DNA from: Culex pipiens pallens
Taxonomy: Eukaryota > Arthropoda > Insecta > Diptera > Culicidae
NCBI RefSeq assembly: GCF_016801865.2
Contig: NC_068938.1
Span: forward strand, 81,790,886-81,854,885
DNA length: 64,000 bases
Direction of reading: 5' to 3'
The notes under the pieces: generated by a model
The model's input: the letters and a program-made list of their open reading frames with translations, nothing else
What the model was told of the DNA's origin: nothing
Database searches by the model: none
Position numbers and translations under genes: made by a program
In this document: positions 36,870-49,077 of the stretch, one piece after another
Numbering within the stretch: position 1 is the stretch's first letter
Layout of the letters: every line of letters begins with the position of its first letter

Positions 36870-37824
36870 AGATTTTCTAAATTTTTATTTGAATGAAATC
36901 TTGTTTAAATAAAACATTTTGCATCATTAGTTTTTTTTCCACACAATTTTACAGACTGGTCATACAAAATGGACATGTGAATTTTCAGAAACCTGTTTCT
37001 TGAGAAAGGATTTTCGGATCGATTTGGTTTCTTCAGCAAAGTTATAGGTTATGATGATCAGGTGATTTCTATTCTTTTTGATTTGATTTTTATCCATAAA
37101 ACTTGTTTCACAAATAAACTTTTCGGAAATGTTTCATTTCTTTTAGGGGGTTAAAAAGCATCTTTCGAAAATATGTTTTTTACAATTTTCAAATTTCAAG
37201 AAACATTTTCAAATCCCGTTTTCTTGTTATAGGCATTTTAAGGTGACATTTTTCGAAAATTGTTCAGATTTTAGAAATTTTAAAATACTTCATCAAGAAA
37301 AAGCACCCCTGCCAAAAATGTTTTCGAAAAACTACATGAATTTTTACTAATTTCATTTTTTTCGCTTTGTTGATCAGACTGCAAGTTTCAGGGATAGAAC
37401 CTCTTGAAGCTTAAATTTTGTGAGGAAACGGTATCTCTAAGCGTCATTTCTACACACCAATCTCTCATGACTGAATTCAGTTAAATTTACTGAAATCTGC
37501 ACTATTGAAATTTTCACTAACTGAAAACTTGCTGAAATTCCAGCAAACTTTGAGAGCTCCATACAAATTTTAACTGAAGTTCAGCGAAAAACTAACTCAA
37601 AATATCAGTACTGCAGTTTTCAGTAAATATTAACTGAGATCTCATAAACTATAGATTTATGTTTAGAAGTAAAAAAAATCATTTCTTTAAAATAGCATAG
37701 ACATTTTTGAGATTGAATTTAAAAAATCAGAAAATTTTGTATTTCCGTGGACCTGTTTTTTTTTTTTAATGAAAAGACCTAATTACCAAATCGATTAGAA
37801 AATCCCTTTTCAAAACACAAATTC
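36870..37824. other. Intergenic, dispersed-repeat sequence
   Basis: About 36937-37130 belongs to the dispersed family also seen near 42020, 42800, 49550 and 51250 (TTCAGCAAAGTTATAGGTTATGATGA-like motif). About 37450-37650 is rich in inverted TTCAGTTAAATTTACTGAAA and CAGTAAATATTAACTGA motifs and may be a MITE. No gene was seen. Confidence 0.4.
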
Positions 37825-38161
37825 CACGTCAAATCAACAGGATCAAAAGTGCTCCGATTTGGCTCTTATTTAGCATGGGAGTCTCTTGGCTAAAATAATT
37901 GGACCCGTATTTTTTTGTTTGGCATTTAGGGTGGTCCTATCCGAAAGAGGGTGATCCACATTTTTCAAAAAATCATATCTCCGGAACTGCTGCTCGCAAC
38001 GTTTCAAAAGAAAAATGAAAATCGTAGAAAACACCATTTGTTGACCCCCCCCCCCCCCCCTTTTGGTTGGATCTGTTCTAATTATTTTGGCCAAGAAAGC
38101 CCCATGCCAAATTAGAGCCAAATCGGAGAACTTTTTATTAGGATCTTGTTGGTTTGACGTG
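37825..38161. mobile_element. MITE with ~80-bp inverted ends and poly-C core
   Basis: The left end, CACGTCAAATCAACAGGATC then CTCCGATTTGGCTC, is matched by the right end, GAGCCAAATCGGAG then GATCTTGTTGGTTTGACGTG. The interior holds an uninterrupted run of about 16-17 C starting near 38045. It is non-coding. Confidence 0.75.
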
Positions 38162-39060
38162 TAATCGCTGTATTCTCATTCGCCTAAGCATATTTTTTTT
38201 TTTTTTTGCAAAATTAAGAAAATATTCTTTTTGGTAGAAAGGCCAGTAACAAACACATTTTTTTCATGAATTTTCTTTTAACAAAATGTTAATTATGGTT
38301 TTTTTTTTGACAGCTGATCCTATTCTACAACGAAATAAGCCATTTCAGTGTGTTTGTATGACACTTACACAAAAATAAGTTTGATGAGATGAATCGGTCC
38401 CGTTTTCGAGGAGCAACGGAGCGCTCAATATCTAAGCATATATTTGGTCCAGTGTTCAGCCTGTCTGCTGCTACACACCACACTGTGCTTCTTGATAGGT
38501 TTAGCTTTCTCTGTCTGCTCCACAAGGTACAGGAGAAGGGGCAGGGCGACATGTAATTAAAATTAAAAAAAAAAGTTACAGGAAATGATGTGTAGGAGCG
38601 AATGTATGTTTTGTGTGGCATGTTTACAACAGATTTGATTAAGCGTTGATTTAAGCGAGTTTGTTTCAAGTATGGGTGATTGTGTGTCATCATGGAGGTA
38701 GATTTGAATGTTGGATTCAAAGTATTGGGTGTTACAAAATGTGAAGACATTTATTTCATAAAACAACACTACTTAGACAAGCTTCAAGTTTTCTAGGATG
38801 GAGAATGAAAATACAAATCTACAACTAAATTTACCCTGTATGATGATGATATCATGATATTGGCTAAAATCGGTGGTGATGGGCTACAACAATGTTCAAT
38901 GACAATCAATGTAATGTATCAGATGACTGATGTGAATTTTTGTCCCGTCATTGTTCAAGCTGTTGCAGTTCTTTAGGCGTTACACTTTGAGATGTTTGAA
39001 GTTTGATATGATGTTCATACAGTTACATACTTTAAAGGCTTGGCCCGAGAACCAGTCGTA
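38162..39060 (-). other. Daw1 3' UTR and downstream flank
   Basis: This stretch lies downstream of the Daw1 stop codon. A candidate polyadenylation signal AATAAA (minus strand) is at 38750-38755, about 306 nt after the stop. An open minus frame at 38325-38750 has no recognisable domain. Confidence 0.45.
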
Positions 39061-42000
39061 TCATCTCCATATCTTGCAGGAGTTGTCCTTGGACGCGGTG
39101 ATGATGGCATCTCCACTGTAATTGAACGAACAGGAAAATACCTCCCCGTCGTGACCCGCTAGCGTCTGGGTACAGATTCCCGTGGCCGAGTTCCAGATTC
39201 GAGCGGTTTTGTCCGCTGAAGCCGTCAGAAGAAGGCCTCCTGGGGGACTAAACGTCACCTTGGACACTTCGTCCGTATGACCGGCCATTATGGTAACCAG
39301 TTCAAAGTTTCCGGTAACGTCCCACACTTTGGCGGTACAGTCGGAACTCCCGGTGGCCAGCCGTGACCCGGTACAGTTGAAGGCCACATCGAGCACCTCA
39401 TCCTTGTGGCTTGCAACCGCCTGGCAGTAGTCGAGCTTTCGAACGTCCCAAAGCTTGGCCGTTTTGTCCAAGGAACTGGTAGCAATCAACGAGCACTGAA
39501 AGTTCCAAATCGCATTGCTTAGTTCTGCCTCGTGACCTCGGATGACTACGGCATGCCTATAAAAAAAACGATAAACCAAAAATTTAGAATCCATTTCACG
39601 CAAAAATCGACAGAAAACCCAACTCCTTCATCCGCATGTCCCAAACGATGGCCGTCTGGTCAAACGAAGCGGTCAGCAGCAGGTTGCCATCCTTGTTGAA
39701 TCGTGCCGAAATCACCTCCGCTCGGTGATCCCCAAACAGGTGCACCTCCTGGGCCGTTTCCGCGTGGAACACCCGTGCCGTATTGTCCATGCTGCAGGTC
39801 ACGACCTGTTCGCCCTGGTTCGGGTTGAACTCTGCTGCCACAATTTCTGCGGTGTGGCCCCATAGCGTGTTCAGGCAGTTGGCAGAGGTGGGATTCCAGA
39901 TTTTGGCCGTCTTGTCGAACGATCCGGTCAGGATGCGATCACTGAAAATTAAAATATTTATGTTATTTCAAACACTGACCAGAAAATAGGGTTCAAACAT
40001 ACCATTTGGGGTAATTGTAAGCGACGGAAAACACAACGTTTTCGTGACCTTTGAGCACCTTTTCCTCATCACCGCTTTCAACGTTCCAAATGCGACACGT
40101 TCTGTCGTACGAGCCTGTGATGCATCTGAAAATTCAAATATTCTTTATAACATCGTGCAAAGATAAACAATTTTGAAAATTTTAGGGCGTAAAATTAAAT
40201 GTTTTAAAATGATAGTCTGGCCTCAATTTTTTTTAATATTGTTTTTAAAAAGATCGAAAAATTACACGAACGTTTCATTTACTAACATTGAAAATCGGAC
40301 CATTAGTTGCTGAGACATTGGCATTAGAAAATGGAGGATTGTTTGAGTTAACTAGAGCCTTTAAATTTCCCGGGAAAAAAACCAATTTTTGAATATATTC
40401 TGAAAAATAAAGATGAAGAAATTCAATATAATCTTGTTCAATTCAATTTATAATTAAGTTCATATAAATTAATCAGATGATCAGAAAATTTGCTGTCAAC
40501 ATTTATTTGTGATGATATTAAATTCTGAAGCTTCTGAAAATAAATCTAGCCTCGTAAAAATAAACTATTACAATTTAGGTAAACTTTTTGAAGAATAATT
40601 TATGTTACCGCAAACACAAAATTTAGTTTTTTTACGTTTTTGTTAACCATGAATGAGATGAAAATTGAATTAGTATCATTAATAATTTCAAAAATGTTTG
40701 GTGATAAGAGAAGTAAATACTTCAATTCGTTTAATATGAGATTACAATTTGAAGTAAAACAATTATGAAGGCAATGGTTGTTACAGGGTAAAATATAAAA
40801 AAAATGGAAGACTGATTGTGAAGTGATGTTACTTTATCGTATAATTTATAATCATATTTTTGAGCTATGAAAAAACTTTCAATCGAAGTCAGTTATAAAA
40901 TAGAAAACCATTTGGCATAATAAAACCATAAAAACACTTTGTTTTGTTTGAGAGTTGTCCAAAATCTGCAAACATATTTTAAAAACTTTTTCCAAATATT
41001 TGAAAAAATTGCATTGAGTTGTTTGAAATAAAAGCTTTAATATTTTGTTCTCAGCAACCACAGGTCTAATCTTTTAGACAATTATAGAGCAAATTTTCTG
41101 AACATTAAAAAAAACATGTTCAGAAATGGTCACAATTTTTTTAAATCGAAAAATTGCAAATATTTCACTGAAATCAAACTTTCAGTGGCTATATCTTGAA
41201 AATGAGGCTCTTTATAAAAAAAATCCGTAAAGTACTTTTCGATAGCAATTTCAAATTTAAATTAAAAAAAAATATTTTCAATTTTTTAAATCACGAATGT
41301 TTTATATTTTAACATTGAAAATCGGACCATTAGTTGCTAAGATATCGACATGGTGGGTTGTTTAGGTGAGACTTAGAAACATCATTTTTTTACTGTTTTT
41401 TAATCTTTGCATGGTAAAATCTCAGCAACTAAACTGCCCATGCTCGCATAAATGCCCCATATGCATTTTCTGCAAGTTGAGAAAACGAGGTTTGAAGCTT
41501 GAAAAATTATTTCTCATGAAATTCAAATATACAATCATTTTACTGGAAATTCATTCAGAAAAAAAAAAAACAAAGTTCAAAAAAGCAAAATATAGAGATT
41601 TTTCTCAGCCTTTCAAAAATATTGTTTTCATGGGCACTAATTAAAAGAAACGAATAACTGCGAATATTTTCGAAAAAAAAACCTAAAAGTGGATATAACT
41701 TGAAATCAATGCACTTTATTAAAACTTCACTAAAGTACTTTTTGATTGCAAATTCAATTTTACATCGAAAAATGAAGTTGAAAATTTTTTGCGACCAATA
41801 TTTCGTTTTTTTGAAAAAAATAGTATTGATTCAAAATTTCATAACTCGGTCAAAGATTTTTTGCACATTCTGGAAATTTCTTAAAAATTGGCATTTGATG
41901 TCCAATAAAACATATTAAAAAATTAAAAAAAATAAAAATACTGTTTTTTTTGCAAATCAAGTTTTAGTTTAGTGATAAAAAGTTAAATTAAAAATCACCA

Positions 42001-44179
42001 ATTTTTTTACCTTGTATCATTTTTTTCAGTGCAGTCCTTATCCAAACCTACAACTTTGCCGAAGACACAAAATCGATCAAAAAATTCCTTCTAAAGATAC
42101 AGATTTTTGAATTTTCATATATCAGTTTTGTATGGACAGCTGCCAAATTTGCTTGAAAAATCATATGGACAAACTAATGATGCAAAATGGCTTCTTTGGG
42201 CTTTCCAAAGGCACCGAAAATGTGTCAGCCGGATTAAAAAATACAACAAAAAACGAATGACCGAAATCTCAGAGAATTGTTCAGCAGGAAAATGCATTTC
42301 AAATTGTTTTCAGTTGATTCGACTTCTATTTTCATCAAAGTTTTGAAGTTTTTAGAAATTGAGTTTTTGTGAAAATAAGTTAGGCCGTTGCGAATATTTT
42401 TTTAATCTGAGGTTAGCAAAATTGTAGGGGGGGGGGGGGGGAAATAAAATTAAAGTAGCAAGCTATGGTCACAACTTTTGAATGAAACAAGTGTTTAAAA
42501 ATGCATTTTACACCTGCCCAGTTGTTTTGCAATCATTAATTTTTAAAATATCTAAGTATTGACAAAATTCACAAAAAATCCAAATATATTTGATTGATTC
42601 CAGACAAGCTAAATATGCTTTTAAAAGCAGGAAAATGCCTTTCAAATTATTTTCAGTTCATTAAGTTTTGAAGTTTTTTCGAAACAAAAATTTTTGCCCC
42701 CTTATTTTTCGGACCGATTTAAAAGGGGTAAGGGGGGGCACATAAACTTTGAAAAATATTTGCAACGGCCTTAATTAAAAAAATCGATAAGATTTTTTCC
42801 GTGTACCTATTTTTTCTGAACAGTCCTCATCAATATCTACAACTTTGCCCAAGACACCAAATTGATCAGGAAATTCCTTCAAAAGTTACAGATTTTTGAA
42901 TATTTATGTACCATTTTTGTAAGGACAGCAGCCAAAATTGTATGGAGACTTGTATGGATGAACCATTGACACAAAATGGCTTCTTTGGTCAAAGGGAAGG
43001 CCCCCACAAAGTTTGAGCCAAATAAAATAATACAAATAAAATCTATTTCCGGTTTTGATTGAGAATTGCTCAACTAACTGATTCAGAGCGTTTTGTACGG
43101 TATGTCCACGCATCCTTCCTCCCCTGTTGATTCTGTGAAATGTGGTCCGTTTACAGAATCTGTTTCTGCGGTTAATGCAACGCAGTAAGCCTGGTGGTTA
43201 ATTTTTTGCTATTTTTCCGGGGTTACTCGTATGCACTGTAAAAAATTAAATTGAAGAGAAAGTACTGGGGTACGCCCCCAAGTTCTTCCATGATGCTTTC
43301 TTCGGACTGGCTGCGCTTGTGTTCAATTAGATTAAATTAGACCAGATCATGCTGTCAAAAAAAATGATTTCAGTTTCACACTATCACAAAGATAAAAAGA
43401 TATTACACAATGCTTCGCATGTCAACATGTCTTTCAAAAAAATCCAAGCTTTTTCCACCACATCAAAATTAAAAGTCTGTAACTTTTCGCACCCACTTTC
43501 CACTTCAATGCCAATGCTATCGACAGTTCACACCTGGCGATAGTGCTGCTATTATTATTTCTTGTTTTATTTATGCCCCAATCGATTCCTAACTGAACTG
43601 CAACGGAATGGCCCAACTCCACCCTCCACCCCGATCATAAAACCACCAGCGTTCCAATGCAAAAATCACGCCAACTTCTCGACATAAAATCGATACAAAC
43701 CAAAAAAAACGGCTGGTAGGTATACTCACTTCTTGCCCGATTTGTCGAAGGACACGTTCGTCAGCGGAAGAATGTGCGTTTGGAGCGTTTTGAAGAGGTA
43801 GAACTTGGTCTTGACCGGTTCCTTGAGCTTTTTCTGGAGCTTCTCCAGGATTTCTATCACCTGGGGGAAGATGTCCTGCGTGATGAGGGGTTCGGTGGAG
43901 GCGATCTTCTTGGTGACCACCTGCAGGTCGCAGCTGGAAGGGGGAAGAGTTTTTTTCTGTTAGAACAGATTGAGTTGGGAAAGACTTTGAAAGTATCGCT
44001 CACCTTGGAGTTAGATCGAAGAGATCAATCATTTTCGTTTCTTCAATGTTACGTTTTCGATAGTTTAGTGCGATGCCTAAAACAAATTGGTGATCAAATT
44101 TTAACAATCAAACAAAACAAAATCAATCATCAAACTTACCTGGTGGATAGTAACGCAGATAGATTTTTACCAGCCTCAT
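39061..44179 (-). CDS. Daw1: Dynein assembly factor with WD repeats 1 (DAW1/ODA16)
   Basis: Six exons on the minus strand: 44179-44140, 44076-44004, 43933-43730, 40125-40003, 39941-39624 and 39556-39061. Together they total 1,254 nt, or 417 residues; the human protein is about 415. The start at 44179 gives MRLVKIYLRYYPPG, the family's conserved N-terminus, and the end CKIWR is the typical C-terminus. An N-terminal helical region (about 1-90) precedes eight WD40 blades whose closing motifs are CRIWN, AKIWN, ARVFH, AIVWD, AKLWD, AKVWD, ARIWN and CKIWR. ODA16/DAW1 links outer-arm dynein to intraflagellar transport for motile cilia; in a mosquito the likely sites are sperm flagella and chordotonal cilia (inference). 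Introns are 63, 70, 3604, 61 and 67 nt. The exon 5 donor, GA|GTTGGG, is weak; retaining that intron would add eight residues (LGFLSIFA) and stop the protein after about five blades. A 1.9-kb palindrome begins 326 bp upstream of the start. Confidence 0.95.
40126..43729 (-). other. Daw1 intron 3, filled with repeats
   Basis: This 3.6-kb intron dwarfs its neighbours (61-70 nt). The motif AACATTGAAAATCGGACCAT occurs near 40288 and again near 41312, marking two copies of one repeat. About 42020-42340 and 42780-43080 are copies of the dispersed ACTTTGCCGAAGACAC family. A run of about 15 G lies near 42428. No exon is missed by homology, since exons 3 and 4 join in phase across a conserved blade. Confidence 0.7.
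43085..43345 (+). mobile_element. Diverged copy of the (GATTA)n-tailed SINE
   Basis: CACGCATCCTTCCTCCCCTG and the downstream GGCTGCGCTTGTGTTCAATT, then TAGATTAAATTAGA, correspond to positions in the elements at 1909-2524 and 58403-58831. Divergence is much higher than between those two, so this is an older insertion, inside Daw1 intron 3. Confidence 0.6.
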
Positions 44180-44504
44180 ATTGTTGGGGTTTTAAACTAA
44201 CTTGAGCTGTTATGCAAAGTTATTTGAAAAATTTGGCGGATATTCCTTCACAGCAAGACTGCCTCCGTTGAACAATAATGAACGAATGTGCAGAATTTTC
44301 CATCATCGACTGTTGGATCGATACCGGATGGTCGTGAATTTCGATAGATCGAGCCACGGCCACGTGGGTTCCGTATCTTGGATATGGTTGCCGTAGGAAT
44401 GAGATTCGACTGTTGATGTTTACAAGCCACAACTGTTGAAGCTTGGATTGCGTGCTTGGCATTCAACACACGGTGTGTTTTTTAGAACAAACTAATGATA
44501 AAAA

Positions 44505-46403
44505 ATTCGGTATGTCTGATATTGGGCACCGTGAAAGTAGGGCTCTTTCCGGACATTTTGCGGGGTATACCGAAATATTTCGTCGGGGGGTCTAGAGCAA
44601 CTTTTTTTTTTTGAAGATTATTTTTCGATTTTATGGGATATTTGTTCAAAAAAGTCACAGAAAATCGATGCATTCATGTTGATATCACTCAAATTTCTTA
44701 TGAATATGCCTTGGGGACACTAACTAACTATATTTGACCCATATTTGACCACCACAAAAAAATCGAACCAAATTTACCAGATTTCTAGCTTTCTTAGAAA
44801 TTACCCCAAAATCCAAGCTGGAAACCCAGTTACGACCGAGAATAAATCTTTTCTTTGTACAATTTTTCATGGAAAATCAGTAACACATTGCCCGGATACA
44901 AATTTGAGCAATAAACAATGCAAAACATGGATTATTTAATAAATAAGCTTTTTATTACCCAATAGGTTCCAATTTTTTTTTTCAATCCTCTGCCACATCA
45001 CACTATTACATTTTAAAACATTTTAGAATCAATCACATTGTAGGAAAAAGTTTTCTGAACAAGTTCCATAAAAAAGTATCAGTTTTGGTTCAATATAAGC
45101 AGAGATATGCCCAATTTCCTGAAATAAATAGTGCCTTTCTCCAAAATTTCTTAATTTAATTACCTTTCACATGATGGGCATTGCCTACTGAGTTTTGTAA
45201 TGAATGCTATAGAATAATTTTCATGAATTTCGTCAAAACTTGTTATAATTTTTATGTTTCAATAAAATATTATCATCATAAAAAATATCTGAGTAGGCAG
45301 TGCCCATCATGTGAAAGGTAATTAAATTAAGAAATTTTGGAGAAAGGCACTATTTATTTCAGGAAATTGGGCATCTATAAGCAGAGATTGAACCAAAACT
45401 GATACTTTTTCATGGAACTTGTTCTGAAAACTGTTTTATACAATGTGATTGATTCTAAAATGTTTTATAATGTAATGATGTGATGTGGCAGAGGATTGAA
45501 ATAGTAGTTTATGCAACAAGTTGCAAAAAGAGGATTTTTTCAGCACGAGTCGTACATTTATCCAACGAGGTTCACCGAGTTGGATAAATACGACGAGTGC
45601 TGAAAAAATCAAGTTTTGCAACGAGTTCCATACAACATTTTTTGCAATTTCGAAAAACACCCATTGAGTGAAATTTTAAGTCGAATTTTCATGTATCTTG
45701 TCAATAAATCGCTTAAATCAAAAAAATGTTGAAAAGTGTTACTTTTCGAAACAAGTGCTGAAAAGTTCAACTTTTCAGCACCCATTTCAGTGCTGAAAAG
45801 TAGAACTTTTCAGCATTTATTTTTAAAAGTGTTGCTATTCGATTCTGTTATTTTTGGTACAGAAAAGTAGGCTATTTCGTCGTTCAAGAATGACAGAAAA
45901 AGTAAGTAGTTTCACGACGGAATTGCAAAAAAGTAATTTTCGGAACCTATTGGGTGATAAACAGCTTATTAAATAGGTAAATAATCTATGTTTTGCATTG
46001 TTTAATGCTCAAATTTGTATCCGGGCAATGTGTTGTTGTATTTCCATGACAAATTGTACAAAGTAATGATTTATTTTCGGTCGTATCGGGGTTTCCTGCT
46101 TGGATTTTGGAGTAATTTATAAAACGTGCAAGAAATCTGATAAATTTGGTTCGATTTTTTTTATTGGAGGTCAAATATTGGTCAAATATAGTTGGTTAGA
46201 GTCCCCAAGGTATATTCATAAGAAATTTGAGTGATATCAACATGAATGCACCGATTTTCTATGAATTTTTTGAACAAATATCCCATAAAATCGAAAAATA
46301 ATCTTAAAAAAAAAGTTGCTCTACGACGAAATATTTCGGTATACTCCGCAAAATATCGGGAAAGAGCCCTTCTTTGACGGTGCCAAATATCAGACATACC
46401 GGT
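44505..46403. repeat. 1.9-kb near-palindrome with ~690-bp arms
   Basis: The left arm (about 44505-45192) is matched in reverse complement by the right arm (about 45289-46403) around a ~96-bp spacer. The outer ends read CGGTATGTCTGATATTGGGC on the left and the complement of CCAAATATCAGACATACCGG on the right. The inner ends read CATGATGGGCATTGCCTACT and AGTAGGCAGTGCCCATCATG. The right arm is longer only because a ~430-bp element sits at about 45502-45933; without it the arms are about 690 bp each. Pairing is nearly continuous with scattered substitutions. It lies just upstream of the Daw1 start. It could be a foldback transposon. Confidence 0.88.
45502..45933 (+). mobile_element. Dispersed ~420-bp repeat, copy 2, nested in palindrome arm
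   Basis: This copy aligns with 20752-21165. The palindrome's left arm shows the uninterrupted sequence (GATTGAAA directly joined to the AATTGGAACC region), so this copy inserted after the palindrome formed. Inverted AGTGCTGAAAAG motifs fill the interior. It is non-coding. Confidence 0.8.
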
Positions 46404-46407
46404 TTTT

Positions 46408-47121
46408 GCCTTCCTCACCATACTGAGGAAAGGCTATAAAATCACTCGAAAAACGAAATTCTTAATTTGACCTCCTAGACCCACCTTCATGTATACATAT
46501 CGACTCAGAATCAAATTCTGAGCAAATGTCTGTGTGTGTGGTGGGATGTTGATAAAAAAAATTGCACTGGATTATCTCGGCATTGGCCGAACCGATTTTG
46601 ACCGTTTTGGTCTCATTCGATCCGTCTTGGGGTCCCATAAGTCGCTATTGAAAATTATAAAGTTTGGTTAAGTACTTCAAAAGTTATGCTAAAAAAACGA
46701 TTTTACTATAAGTCCGGAAGATTGTAAAAAGGGTGGTTTTTGTAAGAAACCCCGTCATGTTATACATTTTTAGAAAGGTATTCAAAAGACCTTTCCAACG
46801 AGTTCAAAAGATTGAAGATCTGACGACCCTATCAAAAGTTATAAGCACTTAAGTGTTATTTATGAACTTTTTAGAGGCCGGATCTCAGATAATTTAACAA
46901 AAACGTTGTCCGGATCTATCATGCGACCTGTCGTGCGACCTTTATCTAATGTTATAAGCACATAAGTGCCCTGAATTATGAAGATCGGACTACCCAATCT
47001 TATGGTATGTATAATGAATCAAGTTTATAGAACACTAAAAGGTCTGCCCTTTTGTGTCTATTTTGGATAACATTACCCTTTAAATGTGAGGAAGGCACCA
47101 ACCACCTAAGGGTGGATTAAG
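46408..47121. mobile_element. MITE of the GCCTTCCTCA family
   Basis: The left end GCCTTCCTCA, followed by CTGAGGAAAGGCTATAAAAT, and the right end TGAGGAAGGC, followed by ACCAACCACCTAAGGGTGG, define the element. It starts immediately beside the palindrome's outer end. A partial relative is at 15755-15966. The ~700-bp interior has repeated AAGTTATAAGCACTTAAGTG-like stretches and no transposase. Confidence 0.7.
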
Positions 47122-48458
47122 TAACGTTTTTATCTTTGAGGTCTCTTAAAAATACACCGTGATAACAAGCTTAATTTTTTATTAATTCAATTTACGAGTT
47201 ATGAGTTACCTAAAACAGATTTGATCAATTAAAACAAAAAACAAAAAATAAAAATAACCTCTAAAACTTAATGCCAAATTAACAGAAAAGATTGGATGGA
47301 AAAAAAATCAAAATATTTCAGGAGAAAACAAACCAACTTCTAGGTATTTTCTCAAAAAAGTATTCGACTGCTAAAATGTCCAGGCATTATTTAAAAGTTT
47401 TTCAGCAAGTACCTGAGATAAATAAATTACCGTTCGTCATTTGGTCCGTCTCCCACAGCATTAGTTGCCCTTGGAGGTGGTGTATGAAATGATGAAAGTC
47501 CGTACGGCACTTCAAACTGCCACACTATTACATATAATGCATCACTTGTGGCACGTGGGAAAATGAACACCTTCGCCGCCGGGGCACCACCTTTTCGCTT
47601 CACGGCCAGCAGGGGGAGGATTCTGAACACGAAAGTCCTGACGATTTGCCGGGGTTGTGTGCGTAGTCGGTAGATTACGCGCTCGCCTCTCTGTCAAAAC
47701 ATATCCTTCACGCTATGGATCGCGATGTCAATCGAAGCGCATCGTGCAGTGAAATGATGTTTGCCACCGCCGCGACACACCCTCCCTCCCGCGAATGTTC
47801 CTCTGGTCGGCTAATGCGTTAGGTGAGGCTGCGTCCCGGCCATGGGGTGGACCTAATTTCAACTGATCAATAGCGCAGTAGCACTTCTGGCCTTTCTACT
47901 TTAACTTAAATCAAATTTTTTAAACCATACCTTTTAGTATTGGCAAGCATACTTGAATAAAATATATTTCAATCATTTCAACCCAACGACGGTACACAAA
48001 AAAGTACAATCTCTTAATCTACTTTCTCTATTCCTGCTAAAATTTTGTTGAGTTGTTTATACAACTTCCAATTTTCATCCAGAATAGTGGTCGAGTCATT
48101 TCAACAGAACGTCCTATCCTTAATTTTTTTTTCATACTGGTCGACATTTCTTTGTATTTTTTTTATTTTAATAAAACCAAAATAAAACTCTGTCCATGCA
48201 TTCCCCGAGTCAAAAGTAGTCATTTTGCATCATTATTTTTTCCATACAAGTCTCCATACAATGAATTATGATTTCCGATTTTCAATGTTCAAAAATTAAA
48301 CTTTTGAGAAATTCTGATCTCTTCAATAAAAATAATTCAAAAGTTGTATAATTTGATATAAACTATGAAATTAGGAAAATTATTAGTTTCATTTTTAAAC
48401 ATTGAAATTCTGATCAATAGTTTCCGACATATCGTCAAATGAAAATTACAAACTTATT
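47122..48458. other. Intergenic; GC-richer unique patch at 47420-47870
   Basis: The patch is non-repetitive with short ORFs of no recognisable family. It lies between Daw1 and cdm and could be regulatory; this is a guess from composition. About 48200-48450 belongs to the dispersed repeat family of Daw1 intron 3. Confidence 0.35.
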
Positions 48459-48549
48459 AGGGATCCATAAACCACGTTGACCCTTTGGGGGGAGGGGGAG
48501 GGGGGTTAGATTTCCAAAAAAGTGTCCACGTGGTCTATGGATGGTCCCT
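48459..48549. mobile_element. Mini-hairpin element, AGGGAYCATAAACCACGT type
   Basis: The left end AGGGATCCATAAACCACGT pairs with the right end ACGTGGTCTATGGATGGTCC (then CT) across a G-rich centre. The 91-bp length and flanking TT/TA bases fit a very small MITE. Confidence 0.7.
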
Positions 48550-48676
48550 TAGGTGACACTTAGAAAAACAAACATTTTCATCGATTCGAATCCTTTGTGA
48601 GGCTGTATCTCAGAAACCCGATGTTCAAGGTTTAGGGACAAAATTTTAGGAAATTTCTCAGCTATTCTTCAAAATT

Positions 48677-49077
48677 TCTACGCATAATTGTCCCATGTCA
48701 TTTTTGGTCGATTCTGACTTTTTGTCATTTTTAGGTTTAGTTTGACATTTATATTGCGAAAAACACATAAAATCTAGTACTTTGTTCGGAAACTTATTGA
48801 AAACAACACCAAGTCTGTTTGTCCCTTCGTTGAACTTCTACGCATAATTGTCCCACCAAGAATTTTCTTTCACGAAATTATTAGTTTTCCGAAGTATTGT
48901 GTCTTGTTAACTTATTGTATAGCAAGAGGATTACGAATAAGAGTGATAATGATTAGGGGATGATTAGGGACGTCTAAGCGGGACAATTATGCGTAGAAAC
49001 ACAAAAAACGGTCAAAAAAATTCAATCGCGTTTTTCTCAGTTGCACTTTTTTTTAACATGGGACAATTATGCGTAGA
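48677..49077. mobile_element. TIR element with TCTACGCATAATTGTCCCAT ends
   Basis: The left end TCTACGCATAATTGTCCCAT and the right end ATGGGACAATTATGCGTAGA are perfect inverted copies. Second, subterminal copies of CTACGCATAATTGTCCCA lie near 48839 (direct) and 48981 (inverted). The 401-bp element is non-coding. Confidence 0.8.

Noticed and set aside
38325..38750. 141-codon minus ORF as a separate gene
   Set aside because: It lies in the Daw1 3' flank, has no recognisable domain and ends near a candidate polyadenylation signal; probably incidental.
42428..42442. Poly-G run as a G-quadruplex regulatory site
   Set aside because: A single uninterrupted run in repeat-filled intron sequence; homopolymer length is also prone to sequencing error.
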